This document shows positions 18,041 to 25,565 of a DNA stretch of 64,000 nt, one piece after another (within the stretch, counting starts at the first letter, position 1; each line of letters begins with the position of its first letter). Origin of the DNA: Intestinibacillus sp964580155. Lineage in GTDB: Bacteria; Bacillota; Clostridia; Oscillospirales; Butyricicoccaceae. Both the position numbers and the translations under genes were made by a program. Location of the stretch: assembly GCA_964580155.1 (NCBI GenBank), contig CAZOJP010000001.1, forward strand, positions 26,908 through 90,907, in the 5' to 3' direction. The notes under the pieces are model-generated. The model made no database searches. It was given only the letters and a program-made list of their open reading frames with translations, and was not told where the DNA came from.

Positions 18041-18559
18041 TCACAACAGGATGAGCACAGTCATAACACCAATTGCCGCACCGCAGCTGCGATACAGCTT
18101 GCCGCGAACGTGTGTTTCGTCCCGTACGCGTGCGCGGATGTCGCACAGACGGCTGCGCACATAGTCGAGCTCCTTTGTTTGCTGTTTCGCATCATAACGC
18201 CCCAAAAACGCCGCAATATCGCACAAGACGAGCGTTTCCTCCTCACCTAGTCCGGAGGCTTCACGCGAAACGCGCACGGCACGGCACCATTTGTAAGGCA
18301 GCGAGCAGCCGTCCTCCGTGCGCAGTTCGCGCAGAACCGCGCCGAATACGCAGCAAACCGCCCGTTCGGGCGATGCCGCCAGCTGCTCGATGAGCACGGG
18401 CAGTGGTGTCATACGGCACGCGATTTCCGCGGAGATATAGTCGAGCGCGCCGAGCATGGCTTCAAGAGCGCACAGCCGCTGCCGGAGCTGCTGCTGCGCC
18501 GCCAGTCCGAGCGCACAGCATGCCCCCATAACGAGCACACTGCCGAACAGCTTCAGCAT
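18041..18559 (-). CDS. spoIIIAB: Stage III sporulation protein AB
   Basis: Membrane protein (172 residues) with an N-terminal hydrophobic helix, a central soluble helical domain of GspF-like type, and a C-terminal helix (AAIGVMTVLILL). Family features include AMLGALDYISAEIACRMTPL, where the domain lies against the membrane. It overlaps the spoIIIAA stop by 7 nt. GspF-like proteins pair with ATPases in secretion systems, matching its neighbour SpoIIIAA. Confidence 0.92.
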   Translation of the reverse strand: MLKLFGSVLVMGACCALGLAAQQQLRQRLCALEAMLGALDYISAEIACRMTPLPVLIEQLAASPERAVCCVFGAVLRELRTEDGCSLPYKWCRAVRVSREASGLGEEETLVLCDIAAFLGRYDAKQQTKELDYVRSRLCDIRARVRDETHVRGKLYRSCGAAIGVMTVLILL

Positions 18560-19470
18560 ATCGCTTCCCCTCCCACCGTGGTCATTGTATACTCTCGCCT
18601 ATCATTTTCCAGTCGAATCGTGGTAAAAATATCAAACACGCCCGCTTCGAGCAGTGCGTGATAGAGCGGGCGGCGCGCAAAATCCTCCCGATCATAGGCG
18701 TGCGCGGTCGCAAGGACGGCGGTACCGCAATGCGCGGCGCAGGATACCGCCTCGATATCGCGCAGCGAGGTGATTTCATCAAGTGCGAGCACCGCGGGTG
18801 ACATTGTTTTGAGCAGCAGCAGCGCCGCTTCCGACTTGCTGCCGCCGCTGATGATATCAGTCGTCGGTCCAAGATCAAATTGAGGCGCGCCGCCCAAGCT
18901 GCCCGACAGTTCGCATCGCTCGTCCGCCACCCCGACGCGCATGCCCGTGCAGGACAGCGCACGCACGCAGTCGCGCAGCAAGGTGGTTTTCCCCCATGCG
19001 GGCGGGGACAGAATGAGCATGCTCTGCGCACGTCCGTTTTTTTGCAGATGCGGCGTGAGCGCAGCGGCTGCACCGAGGTGCTCGCATGCAATACGCAGAT
19101 TAATAGAGGATAGGTTGCGGATACCGTCGATGCGTTCGCCGCGCAGAATCGCCGCGCCGCACAGACCGAGTCGATGCCCGCCCTCAAGCGTCACAAATCC
19201 GTTTTGCAAGCTTTCCGCAAAGCTATGTACCGAATAGCGCGTTGCGCGGCCCAGCGTTTCCTCGAGATCGGCTGTTGCAACGGCCGAGAGCGGCAGACAG
19301 GTTTCTTGCCCCGCGATCACATAGGAGACACCGCGCCCTGCGCGCAGGCGGAGTTCCTCACATTGGGATTGGATTTTATCGGATAGTGCGAGCACATCCT
19401 GCTGGATTCGCAGCGGCAACGTCGCCGCCGCCTGCCGAAATGCCGTTCGGCGCTTTTGAATATCTTCCAT
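18553..19470 (-). CDS. spoIIIAA: Stage III sporulation protein AA (ATPase)
   Basis: Secretion-type ATPase proposed to energise the SpoIIIA apparatus. Walker A is PPAWGKTTLLRDCVRAL, Walker B is AVLALDEITSLRD, with GGSKSEAALLLLKTMSP between. I start at ATG 19470: an AGGTGAT site lies just upstream and a second ATG (19476) two codons earlier is buried in it. The frame could extend to 19542, but that stretch holds the putative promoter. The product is about 305 residues, normal for the family. First gene of the complete eight-gene operon. Confidence 0.93.
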   Translation of the reverse strand: MEDIQKRRTAFRQAAATLPLRIQQDVLALSDKIQSQCEELRLRAGRGVSYVIAGQETCLPLSAVATADLEETLGRATRYSVHSFAESLQNGFVTLEGGHRLGLCGAAILRGERIDGIRNLSSINLRIACEHLGAAAALTPHLQKNGRAQSMLILSPPAWGKTTLLRDCVRALSCTGMRVGVADERCELSGSLGGAPQFDLGPTTDIISGGSKSEAALLLLKTMSPAVLALDEITSLRDIEAVSCAAHCGTAVLATAHAYDREDFARRPLYHALLEAGVFDIFTTIRLENDRREYTMTTVGGEAIC

Positions 19471-19508
19471 TTTCATCACCTGTCCCACTCTATGCCGGAC
19501 GGACAAGC

Positions 19509-19533
19509 GGTATGACCGATGTGCGAAACATTC
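19509..19533 (-). promoter_or_regulatory. Possible sigma-E promoter of the spoIIIA operon
   Basis: On the minus strand GAATGTT, 12 nt, CATACC lies about 40 nt before spoIIIAA. It resembles the sigma-E pattern (GAATATT / CATACANT), which controls spoIIIA in Bacillus. The spacing is slightly short and two positions differ, so this is tentative. Confidence 0.35.
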
Positions 19534-19549
19534 TCGCAGCATTTCATAT

Positions 19550-19572
19550 TTTTATCTGATAAACAGATAAAA
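19550..19572. repeat. Inverted repeat between the spoIIIA and aro promoters
   Basis: TTTTATCTG, 5 nt, CAGATAAAA: a perfect 9-bp dyad just upstream of the aro -35 box. It could be an operator or a weak hairpin; nothing in the sequence decides. Confidence 0.45.
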
Positions 19573-19577
19573 TGCGG

Positions 19578-19606
19578 TTGACAAAACATGTGATCAAGAG
19601 TATAAT
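19578..19606 (+). promoter_or_regulatory. Consensus sigma-A promoter of the aro operon
   Basis: TTGACA, exactly 17 nt, TATAAT: a perfect consensus promoter. A strong promoter followed by a T-box leader means control is mostly at readthrough. Confidence 0.88.
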
Positions 19607-19612
19607 ATCATC

Positions 19613-19910
19613 ATATTTGAATACTTCAAATGTGATGACAGAGGAAAGTAAACGGGTCACAGACGGCTCACAGGGAGCATGCGCCTAGACTGGAAGCGCG
19701 TGTAGACGTCGATCGGTCGAAGTTCCCTCTTGAGCAGCAAAGCTGAACCGTTTCCATGTAGTAGGCTTTGACGGTCCTCCCCCGTTAGTGGGATAGAACA
19801 TCGGGCATAGTCCCTGTGTTTGAAAAGTGCGGCGTTTGCGCCGAATGTGGGTGGTACCGCGGAACAGTTTGTCTTTCGTCCCTTTTTATAGGACGGGAGA
19901 CTTTTTTACT
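19613..19910 (+). promoter_or_regulatory. T-box riboswitch leader of the aro operon, apparent Phe (UUC) specifier
   Basis: The T-box core GGGTGGTACCGCGG is at 19849-19862. Next is a terminator of 11 bp (GTCTTTCGTCC at 19871, GGACGGGAGAC at 19891) ending in six T residues. In Stem I the loop-E partner AGUA precedes, and on the 3' side GAAG is followed by UUC and then the lower helix (AGAGG/CCUCU). Thus UUC (Phe) is the likely specifier codon. Uncharged tRNA-Phe would favour readthrough into aroF. The leader's 5' limit is inferred from the promoter. Confidence 0.9.
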
Positions 19911-19964
19911 TTTGTTCCTATGGACAGACAACGTTCGATTCATTTAGGAAAAAGGAGTTTTACC

Positions 19965-20981
19965 ATGATCATTATTATGAAGAGCACTGCCTCCCGGGCA
20001 CACGCAGAAGAATTGTCGCAATGGCTCACCCGCTTCAACGTACAGGCAAACCCGATCTTCGGCAAGGATACGATCGTCATAGGTCTGGTCGGTGACACGG
20101 CTTCTGTCGATCGCGACGCGCTGCTGCGCGACCCGCAGGTGGAGAATGTCATCAAGGTGCAGGAGCCGTTCAAGCTCGCAAACCGCAAATTCCATCCGGA
20201 TAATACCATCGTGCGCATCGGCAAGAATGTCGAGATCGGCGGCAACCGCGTCGCTGTTATGGCGGGCCCGTGCTCGGTCGAGGGACGCGACCAGATTATC
20301 GACGTGGCGCGTCACGTGAAGGCACAGGGCGCGACCGTCCTGCGCGGCGGCGCATGGAAGCCCCGTTCTTCCCCGTACTCCTTCCAAGGACTCAAGGCGG
20401 AGGGGCTGGATCTGCTCCACGAAGCGAGTCTGGACACCGGACTGCCTGTCGTAACCGAAATCACAAACCCTGCGCACATTGACCTGTTCATGGAAAAGTG
20501 CGACTGCTTCCAGGTCGGTGCGCGCAATATGCAGAACTTTGAGCTGCTCAAGGAGCTGGGACAGACGGACAAGCCCATCCTGCTCAAGCGCGGATTTGCC
20601 AATACTCTCGAGGAATTCCTCATGTCCGCAGAATACATCATGGCGGGCGGCAACACCAACGTTATTTTGTGCGAGCGCGGTATCCGCACCTACGAAACCT
20701 ATACGCGCAACACGCTCGATATTTCCGCGATTCCGGCGCTCAAGCGCATGTCCCACCTGCCGGTCGTGGTCGATCCGTCGCATGCAGCCGGCATCTATTG
20801 GATGGTCGAGCCGCTTGCGATGGGAGCGATTGCCACAGGCGCGGACGGCCTCATCATCGAGGTGCACAACGATCCCGCACACGCCCTGTCTGACGGCGCG
20901 CAGTCGCTGACCTACCAGCTGTTTGAGGAAACCATGGGCAAGCTTCGCGCCGTCGCGGCCGCAGTTGGCAAAACCATTTAA
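19965..20981 (+). CDS. aroF: 3-deoxy-7-phosphoheptulonate (DAHP) synthase
   Basis: Condenses phosphoenolpyruvate and erythrose-4-phosphate, the entry to the shikimate pathway. It is the type I-beta enzyme: an N-terminal ferredoxin-like regulatory domain (about 1-70) precedes the barrel. Barrel motifs are VMAGPCSVEG, LRGGAWKPRSSPYSFQG, KPILLKRGF and VVDPSHAAGIYW. ATG 19965 has AAGGAG 8 nt upstream and gives 338 residues, the expected size; upstream in-frame codons lie inside the T-box. First gene of the operon. Confidence 0.96.
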   Translation: MIIIMKSTASRAHAEELSQWLTRFNVQANPIFGKDTIVIGLVGDTASVDRDALLRDPQVENVIKVQEPFKLANRKFHPDNTIVRIGKNVEIGGNRVAVMAGPCSVEGRDQIIDVARHVKAQGATVLRGGAWKPRSSPYSFQGLKAEGLDLLHEASLDTGLPVVTEITNPAHIDLFMEKCDCFQVGARNMQNFELLKELGQTDKPILLKRGFANTLEEFLMSAEYIMAGGNTNVILCERGIRTYETYTRNTLDISAIPALKRMSHLPVVVDPSHAAGIYWMVEPLAMGAIATGADGLIIEVHNDPAHALSDGAQSLTYQLFEETMGKLRAVAAAVGKTI

Positions 20982-21005
20982 GATTCACGCAAGGAGGTAC
21001 CCCTT

Positions 21006-22046
21006 ATGCAGCAGCTCACGCTCAACGGCGCAGCCGGAATCAGCGACATTTACATCGAAAACGGTCTGCTCGCACACGCGGCGACCCACTGTCTCGCACA
21101 TTTTTCGCCCAGCCGCGTGCATATCGTGACCGATTCCCATGTTGCGCCGCTCTATCTTGATGGGTTGCGTGCGCAGTTTAACGTGCCGGTCTCCGTGACC
21201 GCAATCCCGGCCGGCGAGGAACAAAAGCGTCTGTCAACCGTCGAAACCTTGTATCACGATTTTCTTGCGGCAGGCATGACGCGCAAGGATCTCGTGATTG
21301 CGCTCGGCGGCGGCGTCACCGGGGATATCACGGGCTTTGCCGCAGCGACCTTCCTGCGCGGGGTTTCCCTCTGCCAAATCCCGACGACGCTGCTTGCACA
21401 GGTGGATTCCTCGGTCGGAGGCAAGACCGGCGTCGATCTGCCCGAGGGGAAGAATCTGGTCGGGGCATTCTATCAGCCGCGTCTGGTGCTCATCGACCCG
21501 TCCGTACTCTCCACCCTGCCGCAGCAGACGCTTTGTGATGGCATGGCGGAAATCATCAAATACGGCTGCATCGCAAACACAGAAATCTTGGATCTCGTGC
21601 GCGCACCGGATTTTCTGTCGCACATTGCGCGCATCATCTATGAATGCGTCAAAATCAAGCGCGATATTGTCGCGGTCGATGAACACGACACCGGTCTGCG
21701 TCAAATTTTAAACTTCGGGCATACAATCGGACATGCTGCAGAAAAGCTGGGCAACTACACCGCGCTGACACACGGGCAGGCGGTTTCCATTGGCATGGTG
21801 GCGGCTATGAAGCTCGCCGCTGCGACCGGCGCCCCCGATTTGACAGACACTGTTACCGAAATTCTGGAGCAGCACCGGCTGCCAACTGCGCTGCCCTACG
21901 ATCGGGAGGATATTTACCGTGCACTGCTGTCGGACAAGAAAAATTTCGGCGGCACGATGAACTTTATCTTCGTGCGTACGCTTGGCAATGCGGAAATACA
22001 ACCGATTCCGGTGGAACAGCTTCACAAGCTGATGCAAGCACTATAA
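21006..22046 (+). CDS. aroB: 3-dehydroquinate synthase
   Basis: NAD- and metal-dependent enzyme that cyclises DAHP to 3-dehydroquinate. Visible are GGGVTGDITGFAAATFLRG (NAD site), QVDSSVGGKTGVDLPEGKN, and metal ligands in EIIKYG and FGHTIGHAAEKLG. Length (346) is typical. GGAGG lies 8 nt before the ATG, 24 nt after aroF. The next pathway enzyme, dehydroquinate dehydratase, is not encoded beside it. Confidence 0.96.
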   Translation: MQQLTLNGAAGISDIYIENGLLAHAATHCLAHFSPSRVHIVTDSHVAPLYLDGLRAQFNVPVSVTAIPAGEEQKRLSTVETLYHDFLAAGMTRKDLVIALGGGVTGDITGFAAATFLRGVSLCQIPTTLLAQVDSSVGGKTGVDLPEGKNLVGAFYQPRLVLIDPSVLSTLPQQTLCDGMAEIIKYGCIANTEILDLVRAPDFLSHIARIIYECVKIKRDIVAVDEHDTGLRQILNFGHTIGHAAEKLGNYTALTHGQAVSIGMVAAMKLAAATGAPDLTDTVTEILEQHRLPTALPYDREDIYRALLSDKKNFGGTMNFIFVRTLGNAEIQPIPVEQLHKLMQAL

Positions 22047-22062
22047 AAGGAGGAGCCACCCT

Positions 22063-23154
22063 ATGGGTTCTGTTTGGGGTAATACCATCAAAATTTCGAT
22101 ATTTGGGGAGTCACATGGCGGTGGCATCGGCGTCGTGATCGACGGCTTCCCTGCCGGCATCCCTTATGACGACGCCTTCATCCTGTCCGAAGCCGCGCGC
22201 CGCGCACCGGGCAAAAACAAGCAGTCGACCGCGCGCCGCGAAGCGGATCAGCCCAAGGTGCTGTCCGGTGTTTATGAGGGACGCACGACCGGCACTCCCA
22301 TCAGCGTTGTTATTGAAAACACCGACACACGATCGGTCGATTATCAGAATTTAACCGACCAGCCCCGCCCGGGCCATGCCGATTATACCGGTAGCGTACG
22401 GTATCGCGGCTGCAACGACCCGCGCGGCGGCGGCCACTTCTCCGGACGGCTGACCGCACCGCTCGTATTCGCAGGTGCGTTGTGCAAGCTCTACCTCAAG
22501 GCGCAGGGCGCGACGGTTGGCGCGCACATTCAATCCATCGCACAAATCCAGGATACGCCGTTCGACGATGTTGCGGTCAGTGCTGCGCAGCTTGACGCGC
22601 TGCGTTTGCAGACCTATCCGATCATCAATCCGCGTGCGGAAAGCGCGATGCTCGCCGCCATTGAGGACGCGCGCCTTGCGGGCGACTCGGTCGGCGGTGT
22701 AATCGAGTGCGCCGCCGTGGGGCTGCCCGCTGGACTGGGCAGCCCGATGTTCGATACGGTGGAGGGACGCATCGCCTCCCTTCTCTACGGGGTTCCTGCG
22801 GTCAAGGGTGTGGAATTCGGCGCAGGTTTTGCGTTTGCTGCGCTACGCGGCTCGCATGCCAACGATGCCTTCTGTCTGGAAGATGGTATCGTGCGCACGG
22901 AAACCAACAACAACGGCGGAGTGCTCGGCGGCATCACAAGCGGCATGCCGCTCATCGTGCGCGCCTGTATTAAACCCACACCGTCCATTTCCCACGAACA
23001 GGAGACCCTCAAGCTCTCCGACGGCACGATGCAAGCGCTGACCATTCGCGGCAGGCACGACCCCTGCATCGTGACGCGCGCCGCCTCGGTTGTGGAGGCG
23101 GCTGTCGCGATCGCACTGGCAGATCTGGTGGCGGAGGCAAAGGGCTATGCGTGA
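22063..23154 (+). CDS. aroC: Chorismate synthase
   Basis: Reduced-flavin enzyme that converts EPSP to chorismate. The family signatures are intact: FGESHGGGIGVVIDGFP at the N terminus, RPGHADYTGSVRYRG, and RGRHDPCIVTRAASVVEA near the C terminus. The length of 363 is normal. A GGAGG site precedes the ATG 16 nt after aroB. Its last codons overlap the start of pheA by 8 nt, so translation of pheA is probably coupled. Confidence 0.96.
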   Translation: MGSVWGNTIKISIFGESHGGGIGVVIDGFPAGIPYDDAFILSEAARRAPGKNKQSTARREADQPKVLSGVYEGRTTGTPISVVIENTDTRSVDYQNLTDQPRPGHADYTGSVRYRGCNDPRGGGHFSGRLTAPLVFAGALCKLYLKAQGATVGAHIQSIAQIQDTPFDDVAVSAAQLDALRLQTYPIINPRAESAMLAAIEDARLAGDSVGGVIECAAVGLPAGLGSPMFDTVEGRIASLLYGVPAVKGVEFGAGFAFAALRGSHANDAFCLEDGIVRTETNNNGGVLGGITSGMPLIVRACIKPTPSISHEQETLKLSDGTMQALTIRGRHDPCIVTRAASVVEAAVAIALADLVAEAKGYA

Positions 23155-24286
23155 ATTGACAGAAATCAGACAGGACATCAATGCGGTCGACGAGAACATC
23201 CGCGCCCTGTTTTTGCAGCGCATGGAGCTTGCGCTTGAGGTAGCGCAGGCAAAAGCACAGACCAATGACAAAATTTTAAAGCCCGAGCGCGAAGCGGAAA
23301 TTATCGCCACGCGCTCTGCCGGCATGCCCGAGGAGCTGCGTCACAAATACATTGCACTGCTGCAAAGCATGATGCGCTCCAGCCGCGAATATCAGTACAG
23401 TACGCTGCTCTCGCTGCGCCCGGATCGGTTCCCTGTGCGCTACCTTGAAGTCGAACCCGCCCCGCGCAGCGTCTATTATCAGGGCGTGCCCGGCGCGTAC
23501 CAAGAGCTTGCGGCAAGCGCCCTGTTCCCCGACTGTGCGCCGCAGCCGGTCAGCACCTGGGAGCAGGTCTTTCAGGCTGTGCACACCGGCGAGGCGGACA
23601 CGGGCGTTGTACCGGTTGAAAACACGACGGCGGGTACAGTCAGCGAGGTTTATGACCTGCTGCTGCAATACGACCTGTCCATCGTGCGCACCTATATTAA
23701 GAAAATCCGTCACTGCCTTGCGGCGGCACCCGGTACCGCGATGACGGATGTCAGGCGCGTGTGCTCCCATCCGCATGCCCTCCCCCAGTGCAGCACATTC
23801 ATTGCGTCGCACGGGCTGGAGATCATCGAAATGCCAAACACCGCAATGGCCGCACAAAGCGTATGCGAAAAGGGCGACCGCTCCACGGCGGCAATCTGCT
23901 CAAAGGAGGCGGCGGCACGCTACGGCTTGACCGTCCTCGCCGAGGGCATCAACGATCTCGCGCACAACGAAACCCGTTTTATCGCGGTCGGTCGTGAACT
24001 TGTCGTGCTGCCCGATCACAACTGTATCGAGATTGCGTTCCACATCCCGAATCAGGCGGGATCGCTGAGCTCGGTGGTGTCCCTTTTTGCCGATTATGGC
24101 GTTGATATGGTCAGCATTTACTCCCGTCCGATGAAAGACAGCCCGTGGTGCTATGTTTTTTACATCGATTTTACGGGCAATATGGCAGATCACAACATTC
24201 AGGCGCTACTCTATCAGTTGCACGAGGAACTCCCCTTTATCAAGGTGATTGGCAGCTATCGCGTCACGGAACCTACGGAGGACTGA
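23147..24286 (+). CDS. pheA: Bifunctional chorismate mutase / prephenate dehydratase
   Basis: Turns chorismate into prephenate and then phenylpyruvate, the phenylalanine branch. Three domains are seen in 379 residues: an AroQ-type mutase at about 1-90 (RQDINAVDENIRALFLQRM), the dehydratase at about 100-285 (VPVENTTAGTVSEVYDLL, NETRFIAVG), and an ACT domain at about 295-370. The ACT site reads PNQAGSL and YSRP where the usual family has GAL and ESRP, so Phe feedback may be retained but altered. ATG 23147 overlaps aroC. Its presence behind a UUC-type T-box is coherent. Confidence 0.94.
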   Translation: MRELTEIRQDINAVDENIRALFLQRMELALEVAQAKAQTNDKILKPEREAEIIATRSAGMPEELRHKYIALLQSMMRSSREYQYSTLLSLRPDRFPVRYLEVEPAPRSVYYQGVPGAYQELAASALFPDCAPQPVSTWEQVFQAVHTGEADTGVVPVENTTAGTVSEVYDLLLQYDLSIVRTYIKKIRHCLAAAPGTAMTDVRRVCSHPHALPQCSTFIASHGLEIIEMPNTAMAAQSVCEKGDRSTAAICSKEAAARYGLTVLAEGINDLAHNETRFIAVGRELVVLPDHNCIEIAFHIPNQAGSLSSVVSLFADYGVDMVSIYSRPMKDSPWCYVFYIDFTGNMADHNIQALLYQLHEELPFIKVIGSYRVTEPTED

Positions 24287-24289
24287 CCT

Positions 24290-25561
24290 ATGAAAATCAA
24301 AACTTCCGCACCGTTGCGCGGAACAATCACCGTGCCGGGTGACAAATCCATTTCGCACCGCGCGGTGATGCTGGGCGCACTTGCAACGGGCACCACCCGC
24401 ATCACCGGATTCCTGATGGGCGAGGATTGCCTGGCTACGATCGATTGCTTCCGCAAAATGGGAGTCAAAATTGCGGTCGATGATGACGCGGTCACGGTGC
24501 ATGGTGTCGGCCTGCGTGGCCTGCGCCGGCCCCCCGACGCACTTTACACCGGAAACAGCGGCACAACGACGCGGCTGCTGTGCGGCATCCTTGCAGGGCA
24601 GGACTTTTCGTGCACGATTTCGGGCGATGCATCCATTCAAAGCCGCCCGATGGGGCGCGTTATAAAGCCCTTGCGTCTGATGGGGGCAAGCATCACGGGC
24701 ACAAAGGACAATTTCTGCCCGCTCACGCTCGGCGGCGGCACGCTGCACGGCATCACCTATTCCATGCCGGTTGCATCCGCGCAGCTGAAGAGCGCGGTGC
24801 TGCTCGCGGCGCTGTACGCAGACAGCGACACGACCGTACTCGAACCGGCACCGTCGCGCGACCACACCGAGCGTATGTTGCGCGACCTTGGCGTGACCGT
24901 CGAAACCAACGGCAACGCCATCACGCTGACCCCGCCTGCTGAGCTCGTCGCGCGCGATGTTGCGGTGCCTGCGGACATCTCCTCCGCAGCGTTTTTCCTG
25001 GTCGCCGGTGCAATCGTTCCCGGCTCCGTGCTCACAATCCGCAACGTCGGCATCAATCCCACACGCACCGGCATTCTCGACGCGCTTCGCGAGATGGGTG
25101 CGGACATCGAGCAGTTCAATGTGCGCGGCGGCGCCGAACCGGTGTGCGATCTCACAGTTCGGCACGCCCCACTTCACGGCATCACAATCGGAGGCGACAT
25201 CATCCCGCGCCTCATAGATGAATTGCCCGTGCTTGCGGTTGCCGCCGCATTTGCGCAGGGTGAGACCGTGATCCGCGATGCACAGGAGCTGAAGGTCAAG
25301 GAATCCAACCGCATTGCCGCGATGGTGCACGAGCTGTCTAAGGCCGGGGCAGATGCCGAAGAGACCGCGGACGGCATGATCATCCGCGGAGGAAGGCCGC
25401 TGCACGGCGCGCAATTTGAAACCTATCAGGATCACCGCATCGCGATGAGTATGGCGGTTTTCGCGCTTGCGTGCGCAGGGGAAAGCGAGATTCTGGATCC
25501 CGAAGTAGCGGCCGTGTCGTATCCTGATTTTTTCGACACCTTGGCGCATCTGGAGGGCTGA
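24290..25561 (+). CDS. aroA: 3-phosphoshikimate 1-carboxyvinyltransferase (EPSP synthase)
   Basis: Transfers enolpyruvyl from PEP to shikimate-3-phosphate. Signatures are VPGDKSISHRAVMLGA (substrate lysine), GNSGTTTRLLCGILAG with the usual small residues at the PEP site, KESNRIAAMV, and YQDHRIAMSM near the C terminus. The 423-residue length is normal. It starts 4 nt after pheA and ends 5 nt before the fused aroE-aroK. A long open frame on the other strand is a composition shadow. Confidence 0.96.
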   Translation: MKIKTSAPLRGTITVPGDKSISHRAVMLGALATGTTRITGFLMGEDCLATIDCFRKMGVKIAVDDDAVTVHGVGLRGLRRPPDALYTGNSGTTTRLLCGILAGQDFSCTISGDASIQSRPMGRVIKPLRLMGASITGTKDNFCPLTLGGGTLHGITYSMPVASAQLKSAVLLAALYADSDTTVLEPAPSRDHTERMLRDLGVTVETNGNAITLTPPAELVARDVAVPADISSAAFFLVAGAIVPGSVLTIRNVGINPTRTGILDALREMGADIEQFNVRGGAEPVCDLTVRHAPLHGITIGGDIIPRLIDELPVLAVAAAFAQGETVIRDAQELKVKESNRIAAMVHELSKAGADAEETADGMIIRGGRPLHGAQFETYQDHRIAMSMAVFALACAGESEILDPEVAAVSYPDFFDTLAHLEG

Positions 25562-25565
25562 TCAT

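Noticed and set aside
19827..19964. 46 extra N-terminal codons in frame with aroF
   Set aside because: They overlap the T-box core and terminator; ATG 19965 has the ribosome site and matches the family start.
24206..25549. 447-codon open frame on the minus strand across aroA
   Set aside because: It lies antisense to a clear EPSP synthase with all motifs, has His/Arg/Ala-rich composition typical of GC-driven shadow frames, and has no ribosome site.
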